From positions 52,874,115 to 52,938,114 of the forward strand of contig NC_134573.1 of assembly GCF_050947875.1 (NCBI RefSeq): DNA of 64,000 nt, given 5' to 3'. The stretch comes from Dermacentor variabilis. Lineage: Eukaryota; Arthropoda; Arachnida; Ixodida; Ixodidae. Shown piece after piece: positions 54,645 to 64,000 of this stretch. The notes below the pieces were generated by a model. The model was given only the letters and a program-made list of their open reading frames with translations, had not been told where the DNA came from and did not search any database. Numbering within the stretch: position 1 is the stretch's first letter; each line of letters opens with the position of its first letter. The translations under genes and the position numbers were made by a program.

Positions 54645-55997
54645 TGGAAGGGCGTGATAACCCTACTAATTACCGTCCGATCTCTGTAACCAGTATCCCA
54701 TATCAGCTCCTTGAGCACATTATAGCATCTAACCTCATGGATTACCTAGAATCAACCTGTTTTTCAACCCTTTGCATCATGGTTTTCCTGAATCTGTGTC
54801 TTGCGAAACTCAACTAGCCGAATTCGCGCACGACCTGCAAATACACAACGACGATCACCTTCAAATTGCTGCAATATTCCTTGATTTTTCAAAGGCGTTT
54901 GATGGCTTGTCTCACAACCATCACCTTGCAAAATTATCCTCCCTTGGTATCCACCCCGAGATTATCAAATGGATAGAAAGTTTTTGCACAGGACGCTTCA
55001 GTTTACCTATGCTAACAATTCTCAGTCAACCCTTACCAGTGTAACTTCGGGTGTTCCCCAAGGCACCGGTTTGTCTCCTCTATTGTTTTTGATTTACATA
55101 AATGACCTTCCCACTAACACATCAACGAAACTGCGGCATTTTGCAGACGATTGCGTTCTTCATAACCCCCTTCATACATCTAATGACACAATCGCCCTAC
55201 AACACGCCCTTGACACTATCGCTCCTTGGTGCGAATAATGGCATATGCCTTTAAACCTCACTAAATGCAAAGTAATATCATTCACGCGCAAACTCACCAC
55301 CATACACCGCACTTATCGCATTAACTCTGTTCCTATTGACCACACGTGTACTTACGCATATCGAGGAGTTCATACGACACCATCACTTTCATGGGTGAAA
55401 CATATTCAAACAATTCGCTGTCAAGCTTCACGCACACTACGTTATTTGCGACGTAACTTAGATCCGCATCGTCTGAAATAAAAAAAACTTGCATATTTAA
55501 CGTATGTGTGACGCAAACTTCATTACGGATCATCCATCTGGCATCTTTCTCAAGCTTATGTCACCGATGACTTCGAAGCCGTACAAAACCGCGCCGCTCG
55601 TTTCATTACGTCACAATATTCAAGACATATCAGCGTAACCACCGTAAAACAAACTTTCTCTCTTCCAATGCTTGCTTCAGGGCATGGAACTTCTCGTCTT
55701 TGCCTCCTTTGCACTTTCATTTGATTCACCCAGTCAGGACACGCCCTCTAAAAACACCCGTCCAGAACATCATCCCGTTTGTCTCATACTCGCCCTTTGG
55801 CGGCTAAAACGTGCCGAACCACGGCGATGAGCAGCTCTTTCGTCCCCCATGCCGTAACGTCTTGGAACGCACTCCCGGATAATATTGTTTGGTGCAGCAA
55901 CCGCAAAACATTTCGCGAAAAACTAAACGATAATGACAATGCCTACAATTTTGATAATGCCACCGTAACTACCTATATACCACATTTGTCTTATTAA
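54645..55997 (+). pseudogene. CR1/L2-like LINE RT remnant
   Basis: Plus-strand frames in succession carry NYRPISVTSIPYQLLEHII (54661), LDFSKAFDGLSHN (about 54882), TSGVPQGTGLSPLLFLIYIND (about 55042) and RHFADDCVLHNP (about 55134), then a thumb region and a C-terminal SWNALPDNIVW (about 55862). These follow CR1/L2 order. Stops or frame changes occur near 54830, 55015, 55236, 55481 and 55530-55780. The endonuclease is absent, so the copy is 5'-truncated or was cut by the event that placed the minus-strand RTE beside it. It is clearly a different family from the element at 1.75-5.97 kb. Confidence 0.85.
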
Positions 55998-56289
55998 TAT
56001 TTATTTATCGCCTCGTTGGTAATGTTTATATGTGCCTTGTTTCTTTCTTTTTTGTAATTTTCTTTTTTTTTGTGCCTGTTGTAGCGTTCCTATCAAGAAC
56101 GACAGCAGTAATGACATAATCTCAGTGACATGGGTTTCGTTCGCCGTTTTGTTTCAACTTCGTTCTCAGTTCTCCCCTAGCCCATTTCTTCGTCTTCTTT
56201 CCTGCGTCCAGCGCAGACCGCTTCACTCTCCCGGATTTTTTTTTAATTACACCTCCTGTGGTAACAATTGAATAAGTTTCCAATACAGG
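55998..56289. other. Probable 3' UTR of the CR1/L2-like remnant
   Basis: T-rich sequence after the C-terminal motif, including a T-run with AATTAC near 56235. No other motif seen. Confidence 0.35.
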
Positions 56290-56865
56290 CGCACTCCGTC
56301 TGATCGGCTCCGGTGTACCAGACATTCTTCAATATTCTATGCTGGCATGCAGTCTTAATCACTTGAAATCGTCAGCAATATTTAGAATGTGAAGGCACAA
56401 CTCCTTTCCTTACAAGGACATAGACTCCAGGTTCTATGTCCGGTATCTCGCTAATGTACCTTTTATCAAACTTTCGCTTTATGGGGCGCTTGTAGACCTC
56501 CTGTTTTTTGACTGTTTTTCTCACTTCCGGGAGTTCAAGGTTCTCTAGGAGGCCTAGCTCACGATCTGCAGGAAGTATGGGCGCTGTACCCGAAGTTGCA
56601 AAATGAGGGCTGCAGCCTAAACCGGTGGTGTAGATCTGTTGTGATGTTTCACAGCGGCCTCGAGACAGCACTTCCAGCCACCGGAAAAGTCTGGATACAT
56701 CTTCAGATACTGCTTGATGTGTCGTATGGCACGTTTCGCTAGGCGGTTTGCTGCCGGGTAGTATGGAAAAGAATATTTGATCACCAGCACGCCACACGCG
56801 CCCGGTTGATTGCTGTATGTTCTCGGTCACTGCCAGCATCGCAACTTCCAGGGTTTTCGCATGAT
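56290..56865 (-). pseudogene. LTR-retrotransposon integrase C-terminal remnant
   Basis: On the minus strand a first frame gives the integrase core end: a YYPAANRLAKR stretch followed by RHIKQYLKMYPDF (about 56780-56690). A second frame gives the CSPHFATSGTAPILPADRE region and KRKFDKRY...IPDIEPGVYVLVRKG (to about 56390). This follows Ty3/gypsy integrases of the type with a basic C-terminal tail. The Glu of the catalytic triad, expected in the N-G-x-x-E-R-type motif, is Lys here. Frame changes and stops are present, and no LTR or other pol part was found nearby. It is not the same family as the 19.6-kb element. Confidence 0.6.
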
Positions 56866-58264
56866 AGTGGCCATCCCGACCTAGCTAAATTTTCGCGTAA
56901 CTAATCGTTCACAGCATAACCTTTCTTTCGCGACGTCTCCCAGAAACATTTGTTTCACGGAAACTACGTCATCGCATGACAGTGTTTAACCGCTAACCAT
57001 TGACAGATGTCGAATGGCTCTACGCGTATATTCATCTGTGTGGCCTCTACAGAAGGGCCCGGTTACAGGTTCTGCTTTCTGTAGATCTACGCAACGAAAC
57101 AGCCGAACTTGCCTAAACATCCTCACTGCACTAAATATATACCATCAATGGTGCTGCTTTTCTTTAATAAAGAAAGTTCATGCATTTACACTTCCCACCA
57201 TTTTCTAGAGAATATATTCTTATAGTTATTTCGGTCAATTTTGTACTCGAACTGATATGTTTGTCACCGGGCACCCACTAACACTTTCCGGTGCATGTGC
57301 AACCATTTCAACGTTTTGTGGCATAGGAAGTTTTAGATGCTCTCGTTGATGGTGGCACTGTGTCACGTTTCTACGCTGCTAAATATTCTCTGCCTTCTGC
57401 TATACGCTCTCGCAATGTGCTGTTCTTTCGCGGGTAATACGTTAATTCAATAGCATTTGCCTGCACTAAAAGGTCACACATTCTGCGACAACCTAGCTTG
57501 GTTCGGAAACCAAATTACTTTAAATAATTCTCTTCCTAAAGCTTTCTTTCTCAGGTGAGACTTTCTTGGGCATTAAGGAACAAGCGCTGTTCCCACTAGC
57601 TCGGCGGCCATTTGCGCCTACCTGCCACGAGGTTCTTTACATATATATTTTTTAAAATACTAACACAACATCAATGATTCCACGTCCTTTTTTTTTTGCG
57701 GGGACACATAGCAAAGTAAATAAATGCACAGTTCCAGAAAAGGCTGTTGCGCATAAACTAAACCTTGAATGAAGCCGCAAGCAAATTTTCAATAAAAAAG
57801 TTTGCTGTTCGCGCCCATGCGTCTGTACGTTGTTTCGTGGATATTATACCTGCGTTTTCATTTGTCTTTTATCACTCACTCATTCCGTGCTTCCACATAC
57901 CAAATAGAACTCAAGCACCAGGGCACGTACTCACAAAAGCTTTATACTTGCTTTTACGCATACCAGCATAACTTAGCATGTATCGTTGGCATCCCGATAT
58001 GCACATGCTGAATCGCAATGCATTCTCAGTACTAAATCAATAGAACTTCAGTAAACAATAAAATCACAACCCCACATCTAACAAAACTCTATGCCAACTT
58101 AACGAAAGCGCAATGGTATATAAATAGTGTGTCAATGGCGGTATATTACACAGAACTTTCACATTGACCTTTCAGTTAAAACTCACAGGAGGATATCCAT
58201 GAGTTCTTAAAGCATACCTGGACAATAAACATTATTTCACCAAACGCACATACACCGTGCTCTC
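56866..58264. other. No gene seen
   Basis: AT-rich sequence without recognisable coding, RNA gene or repeat. Confidence 0.4.
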
Positions 58265-58540
58265 AATACAACATGTACATCATCATCTCCATCATCAGCA
58301 GCAGCAACAGCCTATTTTATGTCCACTGCAGGAATAAGGCCTCTCCCTGCGTCAACCAATTACCACTAGCACACTCAAATTTCCTAATTTGATCGCACCA
58401 CCTAGCCTTCCACCGTCTTCTACTGCGCTTCCCTGCTCTTGTTACCCAATCTGTCACCCTGATGGCCCAGCGGTTATCTAATCTGCGTATTACATGACCT
58501 GCCAAGCGCCATTTCTTTCTCTTAATGTACATTAGACATT
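58265..58540 (-). pseudogene. RTE-clade LINE 3' scrap, minus strand
   Basis: The minus-strand frame 58532-58317 reads KRKKWRLAGHVIRRLDNRW and then RVTDWVTRAGKRSRRRWKARW, the C-terminal segment of the RTE family. It continues into the CAGTGGACATAAAATAGGC-like 3' UTR and a TGATGATGGAGATGATG tail. It lies head-to-head with the larger RTE starting at 58759. Confidence 0.85.
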
Positions 58541-58758
58541 AAGGGAAATGTTTACAGCGTGTACACATTAACCTATATTTTAATATTTTCTCACTAACTA
58601 TTTCTATCCAGCGCCGTCTCCGTCATAACGCGATAACCGTACCTGAACATCGAACACTCTGTCATTAGCACCGCAACAAAATAGGCAATGAGATAACTCG
58701 ACTTATTGTTGTTAAGTGCATTCATCGCTTTCCTGGTCACTATTGCATCAGTAGCAAG

Positions 58759-61619
58759 GTGCTTTGTAGTGGGTACGAACGCGCCATGTTGCAACGAGGC
58801 CGCCATTGGAATCTGAACCTGCCAACGTTTACCGTTAGAACGCTATCTAGTGAGGCGAGTCTAGCAGTGTTACCGGAGGAATTAGAGGGTACTAAATGGG
58901 ATATAATAGGGCTCAGTGAGGTTAGGAGGACAAAAGAAGCATATACAGTGCTAAAAAGCGGACGTGTACTGTGTTACCGGGGCTTAGCGGAGAGACGAGA
59001 ACTAGGAGTCGGATTCCTGATTAATAAGGAAATAGCTGGTAACATACAGGAATTCTATAGCATTAACGAGAGGGTGGCAGGTCTTGTTGTGAAACTTAAT
59101 AAGAGGTACAAATTGAAGGTGGTACAAGTCTATGCCCCTACATGCAGTCATGATGACCAGGAAGTCGAAAGCTTTTATGAAGACGTGGATTCGGCGATGG
59201 GTAAAGTCAAAACAAAATACACTATACTGATGGGCGACTTCAATGCCAGGGTAGGCAAGAAGCAGGCTGGAGACAAGTCAGTGGGGGAATATGGCATAGG
59301 CTCTAGGAATAGCAGAGGAGAATTATTAGTAGAGTTTGCAGAACAGAATAATATGCGGATAATGAACACCTTTTTCCGCAAGCGGGTTAGTCGAAAGTGG
59401 ACGTGGAGGAGCCCGAATGGTGAGACTAGAAATGAAATCGACTTCATACTCTGCGCGAACCCTGGCATCATACAAGATGTAGACGTGCTCGGCAAGGTAC
59501 GCTGCAGTGACCATAGGATGGTAAGAACTCGAATTAGCCTAGACTTGAGGAGGGAACGGAAGAAACTGGTACACAAGAAGCCAATCAATGAGTTAGCGGT
59601 AAGAGGGAAACTAGAGGAATTCCGGATCAAGCTACAGAACAGGTATTCGGCTTTAACTCAGGAAGAGGACCTTAGTGTTGAAGTAATGAACGACTATCTC
59701 ATGGGCATCATTAAGGAGTGCGCAATAGAAGTCGGTGGTAACGCCGTTAGACAGGAAACCAGTAAGCTATCGCAGGAGACGCAATATCTGATCAGGAAAC
59801 GCCAATGTATGAAAGCCTCTAACCCTACAGCTAGAATAGAACCGGCAGAACTTTCTAAGTTAATCAACAAGCGTAAGACAGCGGACATCAGGAACTATAA
59901 TATGGCTAGAATTGAACAGGCTCACAGGAACGGAGGAAGCCTAAAAACAGTGAAGAAGAAACTAGGAATAGGCAAGAATCAGATGTGTGCGTTAAGAGAC
60001 AAAGCGGGCAATATCGTTACTAATATGGATGAGATAGTTCAGGTGGCTGAGGAGTTTTATAGAGATTTATACAGTACCAGTGGCACCCACGACGATAGTG
60101 GAAGAGAGAATAGCCTAGAGGAATTCGAAGTCCCACAGGTAGCGCCAGAAGAAGTAAAGAAAGCGTTAGGAGCTATGCAAAGGGGGAAGGCAGCTGGGGA
60201 GGTTCAGGTAACAGCAGATTTATTGAAGGATGGTGGTCAGATTGTTCTAGAGAAACTGGCCACCCTGTATACGCAATGCCTCATAACCTCGAGCGTACCG
60301 GAATCTTGGAAGAACGCTAACATAATCCTAATCCATAAGAAAGGGGACGCCAAAGACTTGAAAAATTATAGACCGATCAGCTTACTGTCCGTTGCCTACA
60401 AAGTATTTACTAAGGTAATCGCAAATACAATCAGGAACACCTTAGACTTCTGTCAACCAAAGGACCAGGCAGGATTCCGTAAAGGCTACTCAACAATAGA
60501 CCATATTCACACTATCAATGAAGTGATAGAGAAATGTGCCGAATATAACCAACCCTTATATATAGCTTTCATTGATTACGAGAAAGCGTTTATTCAGTCG
60601 AAACCTCAGCAGTCATGGAGGCATTACGGAATCAGGGTGTAGATGAGCCATATGTAAAGATACTGGAAGATATCTATAGCGGCTCCACAGCCACCGTAGT
60701 CCTCCACAAAGAAAGCAACAAAATCCCTATAAAGAAAGGCGTCAGACAGGGAGATACGATATCTCCAATGCTATTCACAGCATGTTTACAGGAGGTATTC
60801 AGAGGCCTGGAGTGGGAAGAATTGGGGATAAAAATTGATGGAGAATACCTTAGCAACTTGCGATTCGCTGATGATATTGCCTTGCTTAGTAACTCAGGAG
60901 ACCAATTGCAATGCATGCTCACTGACCTGGAGAGGCAAAGCAGAAGGGTAGGTCTGAAAATTAATCTGCAGAAAACTAAAGTATTGTTTAACAGTCTCGG
61001 AAGAGAACAGCAGTTTACGATAGGTAGCGAAGCACTGGAAGTGGTAAGGGAATACATTTACTTAGGACAGGTAGTGACCACAGATCCGGATCATGAGATT
61101 GAAATAACCAGAAGAATAAGAATGGGCTGGGGTGCGTTTCGCAGGCATTCTCAAATCATGGACAGCAGGTTGCCACTATCCCTCAAGAGGAAAGTGTATA
61201 ACAGCTGTGTGTTACCAGTACTCACATATGGGGCAGAAACCTGGAGGCTTACGAAAAGGGTTCTGCTGAAATTGAGGACGACGCAACGAGCTATGGAAAG
61301 AAGAATGATGGGTGTGACGTTAAGGGATAAGAAAAGAGCAGATTGGGTGAGGCAACACACGCGGGTAAACGACATCTTAGTTGAAATCAAGAAAAAGAAA
61401 TGGGCATGGGCCGGACATGTAATGAGGAGGCAAGATAACCGATGGTCACTAAGGGTTACGGACTGGATTCCAAGGGAAGGGATGCGTAGCAGGGGGCGGC
61501 AGAAAGTTAGGTGGGCGGATGACATTAAGACGTTTGCAGGGACAACATGGCCACAATTAGTACATGACCGGGGTAGTTGGAGACGTATGGGAGAGGCCTT
61601 TGCCCTGCAGTGGGCGTAA
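58759..61619 (+). pseudogene. RTE ORF2: APE endonuclease and reverse transcriptase, one base deleted
   Basis: Endonuclease: GLSEVRR, QVYAPTC, GDFNARVG (about 59233), RNEIDFILC and CSDHRMVRTR (about 59506). RT: KNYRPISLLSVAYKV (about 60361), DQAGFRKGYSTIDHI, FIDYEKAF, GVRQGDTISPMLF and FADD at 60864-60875. C-terminal: LTYGAETW and WAGHVMRRQDNRW (about 61405). The first frame (58759-60642) shifts at about 60590-60592, where one G appears to be missing within the palm motif; the rest reads from 60615 to the TAA at 61617-61619. The N-terminal endonuclease motif reads TFTVRTL where RTE usually has TWNVRTL, so an Asn used in metal binding is also lost. The family is RTE; I do not claim BovB. Confidence 0.93.
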
Positions 61620-61645
61620 CTAGGCTGATGATGATGATGATGATG
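58759..61645 (+). mobile_element. RTE-clade non-LTR retrotransposon, nearly complete
   Basis: A single long coding region for endonuclease and RT with almost no 5' leader recognised, a very short 3' UTR and a (GAT)n tail at about 61622-61645, all typical of RTE elements. Three other remnants of the same family occur in the window (6.06, 52.5-54.6 and 58.3 kb) and an older relative at 13.3 kb. Confidence 0.9.
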
Positions 61646-62563
61646 AAAGCACTGGTGAAAATTTTCAGCAGACCGCTTTTCAAGTGTCTGCAAGCTGTGA
61701 ATTAGCATAAAGTTTTACTGCAACGTCGAGGAGACATAAAGAGGGTGCATTCGTAAAAATATACCGTTTTCCGTACTGCGCATTCTACATATGCTGCTGG
61801 GTTTCGGAGGGTTACGCAAGGTAGCTATATACGTGCTAGTGAAGCTTTTATAGAAGCCTGTGCATCAAGAAAATTGCGGCTTGTTGGTACTCTGGCCATC
61901 AGGGCGAGGGGGGCGCAACTAACGTAAAATAAAAATAAACATGACGTCCCTGCCAGAAGCCGACACTACCCTTTGGCGCTTTGCGCGAATATTTAGGATG
62001 CTTCCTAGGTATTCCATTTGAGTCACTGCCCTACTAATGATTACTTTTATTCTGAAACCATTTCCACTATACTCGAAACTCGCTTCAGCTTGCGCATGAG
62101 CCTTTGTTCCTTCTTACAATGTCCATTCACCACCTTTTGTGGATTTTATCAGTTTTAACAACATTTACAGGTATATGTATATAAGACAATGCAAGAGAGA
62201 TTTGAAATGCAGTCCCTTTTCAGCAAAAGAATATAAACCCAACATGCATCGACTAACCTAAAATTATGCAGCTAGAAAGCATGAGTATATAATCAACAAT
62301 GCTCTAATTTAGGAATAGGCTGCTAGATGAGGCATTCGCACATTCACTTGCATTCCCTTTCATTCAAACCTTGGAACATACAATAACTGCGCAGCATACA
62401 TCTAAGAATTAATGTATGCACGAATTCGAACAATTATTTCGAAAGTGAGCCTCGATTAATTGCCGATGATTAATATATTGTAGGGGCTAAACTGTCGTAT
62501 GCAAACTACGCCAAATTGCAAGAACCCTAAGGCTTACAGAAGTACCCAAACATAATACCATAG
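61646..62563. other. No gene seen
   Basis: AT-rich spacer. No motif seen. Confidence 0.4.
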
Positions 62564-62671
62564 AAGAGTACGCATTTGGGCTGGTTGGTTCATAATTTAC
62601 GAGCAGCAAAACAGCGCTAAACAACAGGACGAGGAGAGGGACACAGACAACAGCGCGGACTAACAACCAAG
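62564..62671 (+). repeat. Penelope-type terminal repeat unit
   Basis: One unit containing GTACGCATTTGGGCTGGTTGG followed by GAGCAGCAAAACAGCGC and AACAGGACGAGGAGAGGGAC. The same blocks occur at 45205-45325. It lies directly upstream of the inverted repeat and the Penelope-type coding fragment. Confidence 0.5.
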
Positions 62672-63082
62672 TTTCGTCATTCTTTCAGTCAGCATTTATA
62701 TATACTCCATCGCTATCTCAGAGCACAGAATCGACAGAATTGAGCATGAACAGGGAAAAAAAATGCAATTATTGCGATAGGAAGGCATGCGACGAATACG
62801 GCTGCAAGCTGTCTTTTAAAGATGTGACCTACCTCTCAAGATACCGCAATGAGGGCGCATGTCTTATTTTCGAAGCTCTCCGCATTCATGTTAGCGGCGA
62901 AGCATGAGTAAGCGTTCCCTCTATTTCCCTCATTCCGAAGGAAATCGCATCCAATCCTTCTAATCGCATTATTTGCATTTTCCTTCCCTGCGCACGCTGC
63001 ATTCTGTTGATTCGGTGCTTTGAGATAGCGATGGAGTATATATAAATCCTGACTGAAAGAATAACGAAACTCGGAGATTGTC
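62665..63082. repeat. Long inverted repeat around the Penelope-type fragment
   Basis: The left arm, about 62672-62740, matches the reverse complement of 63005-63075 with about five mismatches in 70, including ATATATACTCCATCGCTATCTC. Weaker pairing continues inward for a further 50-60 bases, giving a fold-back of about 120-bp arms. Confidence 0.75.
62701..63045 (+). pseudogene. Penelope-like element C-terminal fragment (GIY-YIG region end)
   Basis: The frame reads CNYCDRKACDEYGC, FEALRIHVSGEA, then a TGA at 62905-62907, then VSVPSISLIPKEI. The pattern of paired cysteines, an EAxxI helix and a final VSxPSI-L-xKEI box is the one I associate with the end of Penelope-like RT/GIY-YIG proteins; the TGA falls where a Cys is usual. 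The RT and the GIY-YIG catalytic core are not present, so this is only the last 70 or so codons, continuing into the 3' inverted arm. The domain call rests on memory of the family pattern, not a search. Confidence 0.5.
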
Positions 63083-64000
63083 GGAAAAGTCGGAGATTGA
63101 ATATGTTTGCATGTAGAGCACATAGGGAGGCCACAGAGACCGGTTTCTAACTTCGTCTTTGTCCTTAGTTTGGCACGAATAAGAATATCTTTAAAATTAA
63201 TGTCGCGTCTGTAGGGTCAAAGTGAGATAGTCTAAGCGAGATAGACATAGAGATAAAGCAACAGTAGGCTTATTGTGTCAAAAAAACAAGCATCTTCTAC
63301 TTTTAAACTGCATATTCGGGATGCTCTAACAACAGGTCCGTCAGTCTTAAAATATTTTACTGCTAGCCATAAGGCATAATAAACCATATTCTCTGCCAAG
63401 TCAGCAGACCAAAAAGAAACTGAATCATCAGGTGCTATTGACAGAACTGTGCTGCTTATGCCAATTGGTAGACCAAGCCAGCAGGAAGGGCAGCTAGAAG
63501 GCCGACCACGTCCTCAGCACAGTTAGACTTTTCTGACAGCCTTAAGTGACCAAGAGGTACCTGGAAGCTGCCTGAAACTGACGAGCTGCCACGTTTGCAC
63601 TTGCTCCCAAGTTGTACCATATTACGCAGAAAGGGTTCTGTAGCACGCCTTTCTTCAAATGACGAGGTAGAAGATAGAAAAAAACCGTAGTTATCTGTAA
63701 GGTAATCGCACAGCAAAATACCAGGCCTCATAGTCAAACAAAATCATCGAACGCAAGGTGGTTTCGTTCTACATGCCAGTACTTCTCGGTTCTCAAACTC
63801 AGATATGCACTCCCTAAAAAAATCTTCACGCACCAACTCATAGTTCATCGATGAAGTGCATGGTATTTGGCGTATTTATGGGAGCTGTTTAAGGAACCAA
63901 AGAGGCGATCTACCCTTTTCAAAAAGCTTGCAATATGTGTGGCAGCGGCTTGAAGCTGCTGCAAAAGAACAAATGTATACACTGCGAAAACATAGTGATT
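63083..64000. other. No gene seen
   Basis: AT-rich sequence to the window edge. The minus-strand frame at 63456-63737 has no recognisable domain. Confidence 0.4.

Noticed and set aside
58759..61619. Calling this element BovB and inferring tick-vertebrate horizontal transfer
   Set aside because: Motifs support the RTE clade only; no phylogeny was possible and the C-terminal part differs from the BovB pattern I know.
62564..63082. Hammerhead ribozyme in the Penelope-type terminal repeat
   Set aside because: I could not find the CTGANGA and GAAA core in the right arrangement on either strand.

Overview
The window looks like repeat-dominated nuclear DNA from an arachnid, most likely a hard (ixodid) tick. 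That assignment is an inference from the repeats: tRNA-headed SINEs of the Ruka type, an abundant RTE-clade LINE family, RNase H-bearing I-like LINEs, a CR1-clade LINE and a Penelope-type fragment, all set in AT-rich DNA with long (TA)n tracts. I found no host protein-coding gene that I can identify with confidence. Almost every coding signal belongs to a transposable element, and most copies carry stops or frameshifts.

Layout. 1-1.4 kb: minus-strand I/Jockey-type RT remnant. 1.75-5.97 kb: almost complete CR1-clade element whose ORF1 carries a 2A-like motif and whose 5' region holds a 279-bp-spaced duplicated promoter-like unit. 6.05-6.3 kb: RTE 3' scrap. 7.47-7.66 kb: inverted Ruka-like SINE. 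9.4-9.9 kb: PIF/Harbinger transposase remnant, with a possible accessory-protein exon at 12.7-12.9 kb. 13.3-13.8 kb: old RTE remnant. 16.4-17.0 kb: I-like LINE 3' end. 17.7-18.1 kb and 18.96-19.62 kb: long inverted-repeat (foldback/MITE-like) elements. 19.63-24.83 kb: structurally complete Ty3/gypsy element with 127-bp LTRs and a 4-bp target duplication. 26.8-32.6 kb: (TA)n tracts, two Ruka-like SINEs and a second tRNA-headed SINE family, once as an inverted duplication. 34.8-35.15 kb: degenerate minisatellite. 36.6-45 kb: minus-strand I-like LINEs, one 5'-truncated with a (GTGA)32 tail and one full length with 13-bp target duplications. 45.2-47.2 kb: Penelope-type terminal fragments, a ~290-bp degenerate tandem array and a G/C-tract repeat. 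48.95-49.96 kb: mariner remnant. 52.5-56.9 kb: minus-strand RTE abutting plus-strand CR1/L2-like RT, then an integrase remnant. 58.3-61.6 kb: RTE 3' scrap and a nearly full RTE with one base lost in its RT. 62.56-63.05 kb: Penelope-type C-terminal fragment inside an inverted repeat.

Functionally this is a stack of autonomous retrotransposons (CR1, RTE, I-like, Ty3/gypsy) and the SINEs that depend on such LINE machinery. The last inactivating steps can be read directly: one TAG in CR1 ORF2, one base lost in an A-run of the gypsy pol, one base lost in the RTE RT, and loss of one catalytic-box codon in the I-like RT. Intervals listed as holding nothing were read for coding, RNA and repeat structure without result; they may contain introns or enhancers that I cannot see.
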